Assembly (NCBI GenBank): GCA_947396885.1
Contig: OX377202.1
Coordinates: 36,169,478 to 36,233,477 of the forward strand
DNA length: 64,000 nucleotides
Reading direction: 5' to 3'
DNA from: Heligmosomoides polygyrus polygyrus
Lineage: Eukaryota; Nematoda; Chromadorea; Rhabditida; Heligmosomidae
Shown here one piece after another: positions 30,665 to 42,229 of the stretch; position 1 is the stretch's first letter; each line of letters begins with the position of its first letter. The translations under genes were made by a program, and so were the position numbers. The notes under the pieces were generated by a model, which did not search any database, was not told where the DNA came from, and worked only from the letters and a program-made list of their open reading frames with translations.

Positions 30665-31109
30665 GTCCTAATAAGTCCCCTAAGAGTGTGAAGATCAGCG
30701 ATTGAACTACTTGTTATTAGATTCAGGTTTCTAGTTACGCGTCTGAACAATAGCCGAAAAGCTCCAACCTATTAGGTGCTTGATGGACTAGTGTCCGAAT
30801 CGTTGAGTAATTTTGGCGTGCGAATACGATGATGGTCAGAATGTTTGGAAACTCAGTAAAGACTGATCAACGTTACGACCTCGTTCGGCACAGAAGCACA
30901 TAAAAGAAACTACATCCTTTCCATAAACATTCGCTCCTCCAAATTGGCAGAAAGGCAGACCTAAGAAACATTTTGCATGGAAGTGTGCACGGAAGGAAAT
31001 AGCAAGGCCTCACGGACATGGTCCCGAGAAAGTTGCTCTTAATGATCACGCTGTCCATAAGTATTCACCTAGATGCAAAGGAGAGCAGTTCGAAAAGGAA
31101 GGCCTACCC

Positions 31110-31690
31110 TTGTTTCAAAAAACCTTTTCATAGCGTTCTTTGTCTGTTATGAAGTCAGCACTCTGATCGGACGTGTCTGAGCAGTTGCAAATCCGGTTGC
31201 TGTAATTGATCTATCACCTAGAAATCTTATACCCACTAGCCCGCCTATATTATCGTCCCTACTGCACCCCAACTGTATGGTTTACTGCTCAGCTAGTAGA
31301 GAATGCAACTGCATCGCATAGCAATCCTGATCTGCCAACCCTCGGGCGGCAAACATACCATGGAAACAAAGCGGCCTCTGCACTTTAGGATTAAAAAGCA
31401 ACTTGATGTGAAAAGAAAGCTTAAAATGTCTACAATAGACTCACAGGACCTCGCAGTGAAGGTTGGAAATTTGGAGCGCGAAGGTCAATACTTGGTGAAC
31501 AAAACCCTTAGGCCTATGTTATACTTCAGCGACGCTGTTGTCGGCAGCAGAGTTGAGCGCACTGCGTAGCACCCGTTCAACATTCACCGACGTCGCCGAC
31601 AACAGCATCGCCGAAGTATAACATAGCCCTTAATGTTTTCGGATCTATACTAGAGGTCCCCATTAGAGAACAAGAGATCAAGCAATGTTC
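31110..31690. repeat. Dispersed repeat, second copy of 13530-13990
   Basis: It matches the first copy in order (TAGCGTTCTTTGTCTG, GTGTCTGAGCAGTTGC, TGATCTATCACCTAG, GAAGGTTGGAAATTTGG, AAAACCCTTA). It is interrupted by the 31511-31626 element. No reading frame survives. Confidence 0.55.
31511..31626. mobile_element. Palindromic MITE flanked by CCCTTA
   Basis: GGCCTATGTTATACTTCAGC and CGACGCTGTTGTCGGC at the left pair with GCCGACAACAGCATCGCC and GAAGTATAACATAG at the right. CCCTTA lies at 31505-31510 and 31627-31632. The 13.87-kb copy of the host repeat reads AAAACCCTTAATG without an insert. Confidence 0.75.
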
Positions 31691-31984
31691 AATTGTGCAA
31701 AGATGAGGTCGAAAAACAAGATTAGTCGTAGGCAGCGTCAAACAGAAAACTGGTTCCTGAGGTCCAATAGGAAAAGTTCGAATGCGAATGAAAGTGTAAG
31801 TCGTTCTGTGAATAAAGCTGAAGGTTCAGCTTCTGATTCAGCCGTGCTTCTTGTTTCCTGTGTGGTGTTGTGGAAGAGGACTCATCATATATGGAGTGAA
31901 AGGGAGACAACGTGCTTACAACTTCTGGACTCTCAATGCAAAATATCCATGCATAGGCTTCGCAAAACAATGCAGACCCTAACT

Positions 31985-32690
31985 TGCCTATTCGAATGGC
32001 ATCCATTGAACATTCGAATAATTGTGTGTTTTTGGCAATTCTCGAGTATTCGAATGGATTCGAATACCCGCAATTTTCGAGCATTCGAATTTCGAATATA
32101 TTCGAAAAACGCGATTTTTTAAACATTCGAATTCGAATACATTCGAAAAACGCGATTTTTTGAGCATTCAAATTCGAATACATTCGAAAAACGCGATTTT
32201 TTGAACATTCGAATTCGAATACATTCGAAAAACGCGATTTTTTGAACATTCGAATTCGAATACATTCGAAAAACACGATTTTTTGAACATTCGAATTCGA
32301 ATACATTCGAAAAACGCGATTTTTTGAACATTCGAATTCGAATACATTCGAAAAACGCGATTTTTTGAACATTCGAATTCGAATACATTCGAAAAACACG
32401 ATTTTTTGATCATTCGAATTCGAATACATTCGAAAAACGCGATTTTTTGAACATTCGAATTCGAATACATTCGAAAAACACGATTTTTTGAACATTCGAA
32501 TTCGAATACATTCGAAAAACGCGATTTTTTGAACATTCGAATTCGAATACATTCGAAAAACGCGATTTTTTGAACATTCGAATTCGAATACATTCGAAAA
32601 ACACGATTTTTTGATCATTCGAATTCGAATATTCAAATTCGAATGAAAATCATTCGAATACCTATTCGAATAGGTCATTCGAGCACAACT
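31985..32690. repeat. 41-bp satellite array (about 13 units) with 205-bp higher-order repeat
   Basis: The unit is the same as at 27.3 kb. Variant units with ACACGATTTTTTG instead of GCGCGATTTTTTG sit at 32273, 32396, 32478 and 32601, and the variant TTGATCATT at 32408 and 32613. Each pair is 205 bp (five units) apart, so the array was enlarged by a five-unit block. The right end is CGAGCACAACTATAGTG. Minus-strand open frames up to 353 codons here are products of the period. Confidence 0.88.
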
Positions 32691-32759
32691 ATAGTGTCCA
32701 CCTACCACGTCCCAAGAATGCACATTAGGTGGACCGAAGGTGAAAATCAACGACTGTGA

Positions 32760-33985
32760 AAATTCAAGCCAAAATAAAACCAAAAGTCAACAATTACCAG
32801 CAGCGTCCACAGCTGGCCAAAGGTGGGTTAAAGGAGCCCACCCTATCGTGCTCCTGCCACGCACTTCCTGACGAATGCGCTCGCCGTGACCGCATTCTCA
32901 CATCGCGAGTCCCATTCCACATTACATCTGGTTTATCGCGAAACTGCGTGGACGATTTGTCACGCAATGGTGATATACAGCACGTGAAGCGATCGTTTTT
33001 GGGCCACTGTGGCACAAATTTCATCAGTTTTAAAGTTTTCTTCTTTTTCTTAAAGTGATGTGTTTTGATGGATGCGAGAGAGGGAGGGGAAGGATATGGG
33101 CTTGTAAGCCGCTTTTTTGCCTTGTTGATGAAGCCGGCGCAAAGCGGCTCAGGATTCACCACATATGGCAGCCCCATACGACTTTCTGTGCTGCAGGAAA
33201 TAAAAAATTTCACCAGCACTAGCGTGATCTACCCATATGGCGAATAGGCCACTTCTGATGTGATTGTGCATTCATGTGCCTTTTTAATAGCAAGGCGAAT
33301 AACCACCTAATACAAGGTGACCCCTCCGAGCCGCTTTGAAGCCTTACGATGTGGTAGGGTGTAAGGTGGGTATCACGGCCACAGAAGAGTTGTTTTACAT
33401 TGCTTTCAGGTCATGTTGTTGCCTAACTGGTTTTTGCTCGAAAATCCCGCATCCCGAAGCCCTTATTGCGCCCATATTTCTAACAATGCTTCGAAATTGC
33501 GGCGGAATCCTGTTGACAGCTGGGTTGCACCACGATAAAGAAGGCCCAACACGTTGTTTACCGTGAGCTCTGCATTGTGCAGCGAACTTACGTGATACAG
33601 TGATTTGTTATGTTGCATGCAGGAAATTTACACCTCATTTTAGAAGAACAGTAAATTTTTTACTCCTTATTGACCTCAAAATTTTCTTTTCATTTTCTAT
33701 AGCACAACAATATTGGCCTTATGGCCGCGACTTTGCGCCGTAGGACAGCCGTTTGTTCTGCTCTATAAACACCGCTATGCGAGAGAAAACCGGCAACACT
33801 TAGCTGAACAACGGACAAGTACTAAAGAGTTGTTTGAGATTGGCATCCATTCTCCTCACAAGTGAAATCAGGTCATGGAAGGATGTATACTTTTGGTCTT
33901 CTGTCATGAATACATTCTGAATCAACCAGCCCAATTTATCCATCCCTCTATCCTAAGGGAGTTAAAATTATAAAGGGATTTAAAA
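32760..33985. other. No gene recognised
   Basis: Holds a hairpin AGCCGCTTTT and AAAGCGGCT at 33109-33146, and mixed-composition sequence. Open frames lack features. Confidence 0.4.
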
Positions 33986-34004
33986 CGTTCCTTATTTTTG
34001 ACAT

Positions 34005-34295
34005 GGGCGCGTGTAGCGCAGTCGGAGGAGGCGCGACTGTCGCGTGCACCCGATACAAGGTTCCTGGTTCGGACTTCCCGCCCAGGCCAACCAAGCCTTC
34101 CATCCCTCCACGGTCGGTGAATTGGTACCAGACTTGTCTGGGAAGGATAAAGCGCTGACTTGGCTGGCCACCGCAAGTCATTGTATGGCCAAATACGCAT
34201 TCATGTCGCCGCCACGACATCCCGTAGAAGTAGAATGCGCTGGCGCATCCCAAAAGGGATTGAGTAACGCCGTCCTTTATCCTTATCCTTATCCC
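34005..34295 (+). mobile_element. tRNA-derived SINE with 12-bp target duplication
   Basis: The element is 291 bp. TATTTTTGACAT flanks it at 33993-34004 and 34296-34307. The head has a perfect A box, TAGCGCAGTCGG (34013), and a degraded B box around GGTTCGGACTTCC (34071). The tail is a short TTATCC repeat. It is Pol III-type and non-coding. It differs from the 12-kb SINE family. Confidence 0.85.
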
Positions 34296-34309
34296 TATTT
34301 TTGACATCT

Positions 34310-35375
34310 CATAGAAATTAAGGTGGCGTCCACTCTCAACTGAGCACATTTGGAGGAGATTCAATTTCACACACCGTTGAGGCGCCCTCGGTAAGCGACA
34401 GAGTCGACTTTTTGAGGTTTTTCAAAACAATGAACGAGTGCGCAGAATTGGTTTTTAATCTCGAGCAATTCAACAAACGAACAGAACGATTATTCCACAT
34501 TTGGAACAATGAAAGGAACGAATAAATATTTGTTTTTTAACGAACTCGAAAACCACGAACAAATTCGAAAATCACGTTTTAGTAGAGAGAGTTCAAATGC
34601 TTGATCGGGGTGGATACCTTTGCCGTTCAAGTCTGATCCGGAGGAACGGCCGAAGCTGTTTAGGTCGCCTCACAATCGCATCTTTGTCAAGGGAAATAGT
34701 CCGGAGAAAACGTTAGAAAATTGCGAGGACGTCAGAAACCCTCTACTCAGTTGAAATGCAAAAATGCTGCAACGCATTGGAACCAAAGACCCGAGTTCTT
34801 CTCAGTGATGGGACGCCACTATCCGCTGCGAACCGCCAGTCATATCGTACATCGCGGGCGTTCATTGACCCCAGAGTCAATGCAAAAGAGGTAACAGGTT
34901 GTAATGCCAACTGAAGGGTGTCGATTTCTTCTATATGACTCGCTTTCCCTATTCAGACACACACTTCAGACCTTTCCTTGCTAGTCGGACGTAAGACACC
35001 TATGTGTTACAAAACCTTGTTAGAACAGAATCGTTGTTACACAAAATCGATGCAAGATGCTAGAAAAAACTGTTCAACAATTAAGGACAATCTAAAAATT
35101 GGGGGAAGCTAATGGCAGTGTGCCCAGAGGACCGTGGTGCAGGCTCAACCATGAGTTGCGATTTTTGTAGAAGATTTACCACCCCCCCCCCCCCCCTCCG
35201 AAGCAGGTTTGATACGATCTTGTCCTTGTCTCCATCACTGGTTTACTTGTATCTGTCACGATTTTTTCCATTTTCTATGCGATTTTGTATCCATTAGTAG
35301 GTTATTATTCCAAGATGTGGCTTTGACGCTGTAGAGATTCGCGCGCAGCGTCGTTCACTGAGGAAGACATGCTAG
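34310..35375. other. No gene recognised
   Basis: AT-rich with a poly-C run at 35182-35197. Faint ATTCGAA-like text at 34440-34580 may be an old satellite relic. Confidence 0.4.
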
Positions 35376-35379
35376 TATT

Positions 35380-37560
35380 GATTGGTTAAATGACTTGATT
35401 GATTAAATCACAAAATTAACTAATGTTTTGAATTCCGATTTTTCTTTAGTCAAAGATTTCCCGCTTTTTTTAGAGCTAGAATGAATGAGAGGTGCTAATT
35501 TTTTTCTGATTTTTTAAGGATGTCCTCGAAACGAAAGCTTTCTGCCTAAAGGAGCGACATCTGCATCCAAAATTGCACACAATAAAATTTTATTTGTTAG
35601 ATCCTTATGATGGCTTGAGCTCTCAAAATTTTTTAAACGCTTTTCGAATCGATGACGGAGTCGCAACCCAAGGATGGACTTCTCGCGGAAGTAATTTTCT
35701 CGCTTTTGAAGGAAATGACATCAAAAAGTGAAATTGCACCGCATGAATTTTTGAGCCCTGTTTGTCACACGGTGATAGAGATATGTTTTTCTGAAACGAC
35801 CTATATGACCAGGGATGGTTGTCTTCAAATTCGTCGATTTTCATGAAATCAAATTTTTTTCTACGTGAAGCAATTGACCTATGTAGTAAAAATTTCGCCA
35901 CATTAAATCCAGAGCTTGGTACATAATGAAAAATTGTGTTTTTCTGAAACAACCTTTTGTATGATCAGACGTCTCGATGTTACATGACTTGCCAAAAAAG
36001 TGTCCCAAAATCAAATTTCCTTATCGCGTCGAAGATTCTAATTTTAGAAGAAGTTTTCAAGAGCATCGAATCCGCATTTTCACTTGCATTCAATACGCTA
36101 ATAGTTTTTTAGAGAATCTAAAAGCTTTTCGAGTTATGACAATTTTAGTGATGACAACCGCATTCTTCGATTTTGTCGGTCGCATGGGAGGGTTGATCAT
36201 TATAAGAACTTTACAAAAATATTCCTAACCCCTTAGTTTTTCAGGCTTAAAAATATCTGTTGTTTTTGAAACTAAAAGAACGGGGTTTTCTTATCATGTA
36301 TGAATTAGTTTTGAAAAAGGGATCTTTATGCGCGACGAGGGGGTGCGGCTTTCGGCATGTATTTTCGCGAAATCGACCAGAAATCGAACTCCTTCGTCGC
36401 GCATGAAGATCCCTATTTTCCAAAAATATATATGGTAAGAAAGCAGTTTTCCAGTTTTCAAAAAGTGTTTGGTTTTTTTTTTAAATTTGAAGAATCTTAA
36501 AGAGGTATAATCATTTGTACAAAATCTTTTCAATTTTTTCCCCAAAAATCGAACCCTACCCGCACGCACAAAGTCCTATTTCTGAAAACAGTTTTCGACG
36601 TAGGAGGAAAAAACCTTTGTTATCTATTTTTAAACCATTGGTTTTCTCCTAGTTCAAAAAATTTACCAAGTTATGGGCATTTTGGTGAATGTCCAATTTT
36701 GTCACTCCACTGACGTCGGTGCCAGATCGACCAGCGGCCGATCCTATCTGCTTGATTCACGAAATCATGATTTTTCACTGTGCATTAGTCAAGACTTGAA
36801 ATTTATGTGGCACAATTTCAACTCTATAGGTGCTCTGCTTCAGGTAGAAAATTATTTTATCTTGAAAGTCAGAGAACGCAGGTGCCGCGGGTAAACTTCC
36901 ATTAGACGTAGGCTTTTTCCAGCCTCTGAAAAGTTAATAAAGAACACAAGAAAAAGAGAGATCTTACTCTCCAAAGGCTGGTTCTAAAATGACAGTCTTT
37001 TTGAATGGGAGAGGGGACGATTTCTGATACACTTTTCGCGGCAAATGACGCGGAACCAATGCTTCTGATCATTATAATGAAGGTCGCTTCAGAAAAGTGT
37101 TATCTTATCACTGTGTTTCATGCAGGGCTTGAAATACCACAGAGTACGTTTTCGTTTTCAGATCCTATTTCCTTCAGAAGGGAGAAAATTATTTCCGTGG
37201 CAAGTCCATCCTTCGATTTTGGCTCCGTCATCGACTCGAAAGACGCTTCAAAAAATCTCGTAGGGAGGGCACTTAAATCATCAATAGTAATTAGCAATTA
37301 AAATTTTATTGGGCCTGTTTTTTGAAATCTGATTTCAATTTTTTGTGTATGCTAGTTGAAAGTGAATGCAATTTCGGGCGCTGATGTCGCTCCTTCAGGT
37401 AGAAAACCGTCGTTTCCATGACCTCCTGAAAAAAAGAACTTTGAAGATTTGACTTTCTGAATTGAAAATTACGGCAGAAAATCTTTATTCAAACTGTGGA
37501 ATAACCAGTATTCGAAAGTTAATCAATTAATTCATGTAATCAATCAGTCAATAATAGTGA
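35380..37560. mobile_element. Giant imperfect palindrome (foldback element, about 2.2 kb)
   Basis: The two halves match as inverted repeats through most of their length. Pairs include TTGATTGATTAAATCAC with its counterpart near 37535, GGAGCGACATCTGC with 37390, AATAAAATTTTA with 37295, GATGACGGAGTCGCAACCCA with 37225, GGATGGACTTCTCGCGGAAG with 37210, and ATGCGCGACGAGG (36329) with 36400. The centre is near 36365. Divergence is uneven, so it is an old foldback transposon or an inverted duplication. No coding region was recognised. Confidence 0.75.
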
Positions 37561-37873
37561 ACAGTGAACAATTTCTTCCATATCGATCCACACCTAGAAA
37601 TAAGAACTTACTAAGAGGTACGAGGATCACCTTTTAAAACTGAAAAAACCAGTCTTCCCAAAATCAAGAAAAAGTACGACCCCTCCTCCACTAAACGGGG
37701 TCACAGTACGACCGCAGTACGGCCTCTCTTGCGGTTCTCGCACCTCAAGCTTAACCCTGCTGCGGCGTCCTCCATCGAAGTCTCGAAATGGGGCCAGAGG
37801 GCGCGTAGATGCACTGAGACTCCATCACCATGATCCAAAAATCGCTGTGTTCTGCCAATAGTCGGTTTTATCC

Positions 37874-38311
37874 TCAACTCTTCTTAAAGTTTGGCGCTCT
37901 TTCTAATTTTGTAGGTACTTTCTCGGCTGTAGGCCGAAAAAGGCCGGCATCACAGATCCCCATTTGCAGGCCGGCACTCCGCATCACAGATTCCCACAGT
38001 GGGACGACGGCTCTGTAGATATTCAATACACAATGTTCTGGTGTCTGTTGTGCACACATGTGATTGAGAGTACCACTTGAACATTGGTGTACTGACGCAT
38101 GTGTTAGCTTCAAACAACCGCAATACACGATTAGAGACCCCCAAATTTGCTTTCGTCGCTCGACTTCGGCTGCGTCATTTCTGGCAAGCATTGCATCATT
38201 AAGATACGGCAGCGTGGGGTGGAGGTTTTTAAGGTCTTCCAAAATGGTATCCATATCTAAACGAATTTTAGGCAGGCGCTCCAAATCAATAAGCTCCTTG
38301 AGAATTGTCAT
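37874..38311 (-). other. Unidentified minus-strand open frame
   Basis: A 145-codon frame reads MTILKELIDLERLPKIRLDM and later SSGTLNHMCAQQTPEHC and YRAVVPLWESV. It looks more protein-like than most frames here. No family was recognised, and a degenerate RTE piece follows at 38395. It may be part of a retroelement or an isolated exon. Confidence 0.25.
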
Positions 38312-38394
38312 ACGATCTCACCCGGTAAATGGTCATCCACAAGGAAAGGTAGACGTCACGCTTTCTGCTATTTGTGATGTCTCTCTACCAGAAC

Positions 38395-38850
38395 TCGAAC
38401 AACATGTATGGCATCGATAACGTCACAGCATGCGGATTGGACAGCAAATTGTGCAGTTCAGAAATTACGTTTCTTCTTCCAAATGGGGATCGTCAGGCAT
38501 AGCTGCCATGGGACATTTTATTCTATGCAACAGCCGAGTAGAATAACATTTTCGCCATTCAACAAGGTACCTCGACTTTCTCAATGCTGGAAAATCGTCT
38601 GAACCTCACGGCCTCATCTTACCCAGATCCGCCTCAGTGTTTTCCTACACGGCAAGGGACCGTGGATAGAAACCCCAGAAGGAACGTCCAAATGATGGAA
38701 CTCCACTGTCGAGAATCTCTTGAAGTACTCGTGCTCCATTGCTTCTACGCTTTCTTGTGGTCTACAAGAACTCCGCTCTCACTATTAATGCCAAACAACT
38801 CGATATCCTCGGTCTGGCATTGGTAATTCATAGCAACTCAACGTACCTTT
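38395..38850 (-). pseudogene. Degenerate RTE linker and RT fragment
   Basis: On the plus strand CTCTCACTATTAATGCCAAA and ATCCTCGGTCTGGCA match the same stretch of the inner RTE (17345-17390). Further text (CTTCTTCCAAATGGGGATCG at 38470) matches the KKKG..PIW region at about 17010. Heavy indels; no frame survives. Confidence 0.6.
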
Positions 38851-39104
38851 CAGACTAGCACAGATCCCTTCCCCCGTCCATCCAGGACATTCGCATACCT
38901 TTTACTCCCGCAGGGCTTTGAGAATGAATTGTTCGGACTGCGATCATTTTCAACTTTAGTGCATCCTGTTTTGTTTTTTCATATAGAGAAATATTACTGC
39001 ATAGAATCGAGGTGGGCAGCAGAGGCTCCATAATAGCAATTTAGGAAGTTAGCTGGTGGCGTCCGAGTTCAAGATCACGGAGCAGTAGCAGATCTCGCGG
39101 CAGA

Positions 39105-39326
39105 GTGAGTCCCATTCTACGCCCTGCATTTGGTTACAAAAATAAGTGCATTGTATACATTTCAAAGGAAGCTGTAGAAGCTGCAGCCCATTACATACCC
39201 TTGTTACATTTACCTTTGGAAAATGTGACATCAATGTCAGAAAGGCTCGAAATTGCAGTCTCCTTCAACCGATTTAGAAGAAGCTTTTCCGAACGTTTTG
39301 GCTTGCCACAGTGCCCAGAAAAGTGA
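39105..39326 (+). CDS. Possible terminal exon, unidentified
   Basis: The frame reads RPAFGYKNKCIVYISKEAVE, then HYIPLLHLPLENVTSMSERL and FRRSFSERFGLPQCPEK before TGA. It is protein-like, preceded by CTCGCGGCAG as a weak acceptor. No homologue was recognised and no partner exon was found. Confidence 0.2.
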   Translation: MSPILRPAFGYKNKCIVYISKEAVEAAAHYIPLLHLPLENVTSMSERLEIAVSFNRFRRSFSERFGLPQCPEK

Positions 39327-39329
39327 GGG

Positions 39330-40730
39330 ACTTTTACAGGCAAATGAATACATGCAAGTCACATGCGTTCATGCATATTGTTCTAAAAACTTTGCTATAT
39401 ATCAGGCACCGCTAATAACAAAGTGATACCATTCGTCCAGACCCCACAACAACCATTTTACAACAAAACCCTGGAACCATTACCGCTAATGATTATCAGG
39501 GTTATAGGAACTAGAAAATAGCTTTGGTGCGTCGACCACTTGGTCCTGTGTATAAGGTAGGCGATTCATAGAAGCTGGGCTAAAGGTTTAGAGCCCCTTT
39601 GCGAGCCAGCTCCATTGCGCTTCTGCAAAGGAGCCCAAGTTTTGAACGCTAGTGCTGCAGCCGGCTAATATGGAGCAGGCATGCAACCAGCTTACGCATT
39701 ATTCTCTCTGTTACCCAGTGTAACATGAAGCATTAACCTTCAATAAACCAAGGTTCATATCCCAGTCAGAATCATCCAAAAATCCGAGGCCCGCTTCGGA
39801 AAATAGCCGTTATCCAAACCACTAAAAATCTGGAGTTGGCGAAACTAGCATTATCCGAATCATCCAATTATCCGAAGATTTTCGATCCGATGCAATGTAT
39901 AGTACATATATAGCGAATCTAGGGGCGGGGTTCGGTTCTTCCTTGTCTGGTTTATCTCAACCTGTCTGAATGAGATTTGATGGGTTTGAGGAGATTGACC
40001 TTCATGCATTTTTCAGGCGTTTTCTGAAGTTGTGTGCTGCGGAGAGCAACCTTGTGGCTTACTTATTACTGACCGGTTTTTAACCAAAAAGGCCATGAAA
40101 TCCTATGCTATTCTACTATACTTTCCTTTAAACAGGTCTTCGCCGCACAGATTCCCAATGGATGTAAGCACTCAGGCCGGCTTCTCGAATCACGTGGCGA
40201 TTCAAGCTACTGTACCGCGCGTGGCAACCAATACCTTGCGTATTCGGACCACCTTCGAGTGCCACCTGCCAGATTCAGCCAGAAGACATGGACCTCTTCA
40301 GTTGCATGAAGTCGCTTATGAAGCGATTTTACTCCCACTTTACTGTTCACGACCTTCCTTTTATCTGCAAAAAGGTCAAAATCTTGAAATTAAGTGTTGA
40401 AATTGCGGGTAGCTGAAGGAGAACGATTTGTTATAATGAGATTGAAGGTCGTGGGTATACCGAATCCATCATCACCTTGGTAAGATGGTTGCTTATATCC
40501 GGCTCAAGGCTAGTTATACAACGTCGCATCCTGGTCTCTTTGAGAATTCGAGCGGTATGGTTTTCCCGATGCCACTGGTCCATGTAGGAAAGCAAATTGC
40601 GACGCGCCTCTAGCTTCAATACGTTGCCCGTATTGTGACCAGTCCTTCTCCTTCATGCGCGTTGTGCCTGTGTATCATTGGTGCTGAACGTTCATATATC
40701 ATTATATTAATACCGTTCTCAGTGCATTCT
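39330..40730. other. No gene supported
   Basis: A plus-strand frame at 40032-40400 overlaps another frame from the acceptor-like TTTAAACAG at 40135; both are plausible by eye but neither shows a domain. The rest is repeat-poor and stop-rich. Confidence 0.3.
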
Positions 40731-40733
40731 GTT

Positions 40734-40884
40734 GCCGTATTCATGAACGTTCCCAGGATCTTCCCGGCGTCCCACAGGAAGCGATCGAGGCGGGAGAGCG
40801 AGGCAGAAGAGAGAGGCGAGAGATAATATCGCTATGATATCGCTTATCTCCCGTTCCCGCCGCTTCATGAATACGGCCTCTGGT
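40734..40884. mobile_element. Palindromic MITE with CCGTATTCATGAAC ends
   Basis: GCCGTATTCATGAACG at the left pairs with CGCTTCATGAATACGGCC at the right. Internal GCGGGAGAGCG-type purine text and GATATCGCTTATCTCCCG give further pairing. The ends resemble the GATTCATCAA family. Confidence 0.6.
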
Positions 40885-41232
40885 TAAAAAACGGTAGGTA
40901 ATGAACAGATGGCAATACAGTTACTCTCCACTGCTGAAAATGGGCACAAAAATCGTGCAGACGTCACGAGCACTCAAACTTCAACCAATCAATTGAAATG
41001 CAAAAATACCACAACGCTAGAGATCCGAACCCCACCTCCTTCGCATGACACTATCCACTGCAGCATTTGCATCGCTGGCGTACAAGAGACCACCCTAGCA
41101 TTCGTGAGACGCCGACTCTATAATAACTTCAAGCAGCTCCACTCATTGTGTTTAACGGCTTTGGAAAAAACCCTTTTATACTGACTGAGGAGTGGAGATT
41201 CTTACCGTTACACTAAATGACCGGCTCTACTC

Positions 41233-41234
<2 letters not shown>

Positions 41235-41268
<34 letters not shown>

Positions 41269-41695
41269 TTCTTCCTCTTCTTCTTCCTCAGCGTCTGTCC
41301 CGCTTCGTAGCGGGGTACGCTATTCTGGTGTCATGGCCCCACCTTTCCCGATCCAGTGCCAGATCAAGATGGACACCAGCTACGGACAAGTCCATATGTA
41401 ACGCGTCGGACCAGCGCTGCTTCGGACGCTCTCTAGGCCGCTTCCCAATGACCTCGAAGTTAAGGCCTATCTTGCGAGCGGTGTCTTCCTTTCCACGCAG
41501 AACGTGGCCGTACCATCGCGAGCGAGCTTGGCGCATCTCGTCAGCTATCGGCGCGATACTGAACTTCTGCCCAAGGACTTCGTTTCGGATGCGGTCCATG
41601 CGGGTGACTCCAGCCGTCCAGCGCAGCATCTTCGTCTCCATGACGCTGAGGCGCGATTCAACTTCCTTAGTTGCAGAATGACCCGCTCTCCTCAT
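41235..41695 (-). pseudogene. 5'-truncated RTE copy: C-terminal end and tail
   Basis: The minus strand from 41695 reads SATKEVESRLSVMETKMLRW, TAGVTRMDRIRNE, RWYGHVLRGKEDTARKIGLN and ends PATKRDRR and TGA at 41289. The tail is GAA-like then a long CAA run (TTG repeats at 41237-41267 on plus). The frame is open for 135 codons, so this is one of the less decayed fragments. 5' truncation is usual for non-LTR insertions. Confidence 0.85.
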
Positions 41696-42229
41696 TCAGA
41701 CATACACTTCACACCCTTCCCTTGTGAAGTCCTTCCTAGGCAGTCAGTATCTTTGGCTGTCGCTCCTCTCTATGCGGTAATCGATCGCTACTAAAAACGG
41801 TGTTCGACTTCTTCCTAAAAAGGATAAAGGGTAAAGGGTAAAGAATGGGATTGATCCCTGAACTTCTGGGAATACAGTGGAAAGAATATGAATTTGTAGA
41901 CAACAGCTTTATCTAGTATGTTTATCCTTATCTATACAATACCGCTCACGCCGCACGGTCAAAAGTGGGCGAAAAAGCGCAAAAATAGCGTCATACTGCG
42001 TCGCATGCTCATAACTCCTTCAGTTGTAGGTCTATTGAAAAAGGCTGGCATCATTCGATTAGTCTCTTCGAGATCTACACAAACATGTATACAACTCTAC
42101 CGGAACACCCACATTTTCGCCGTGGATGGTCCAAAATTGACTGGAGCGGGCTTTTGCGATTAGAGCAGCTCATTTCCCAGGACATGCGTGCTTTCGGAGT
42201 ATCTCAAGCATAGCGTACGTTGTCAGTGC

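Noticed and set aside
31722..32783. 353-codon minus-strand open frame
   Set aside because: It is the translation of the 41-bp satellite; three units equal 41 codons so stops are absent by periodicity. No domain or start context.
41237..41267. A separate TTG microsatellite locus
   Set aside because: It directly continues the 3' tail of the truncated RTE copy, so it is better read as part of the insertion.
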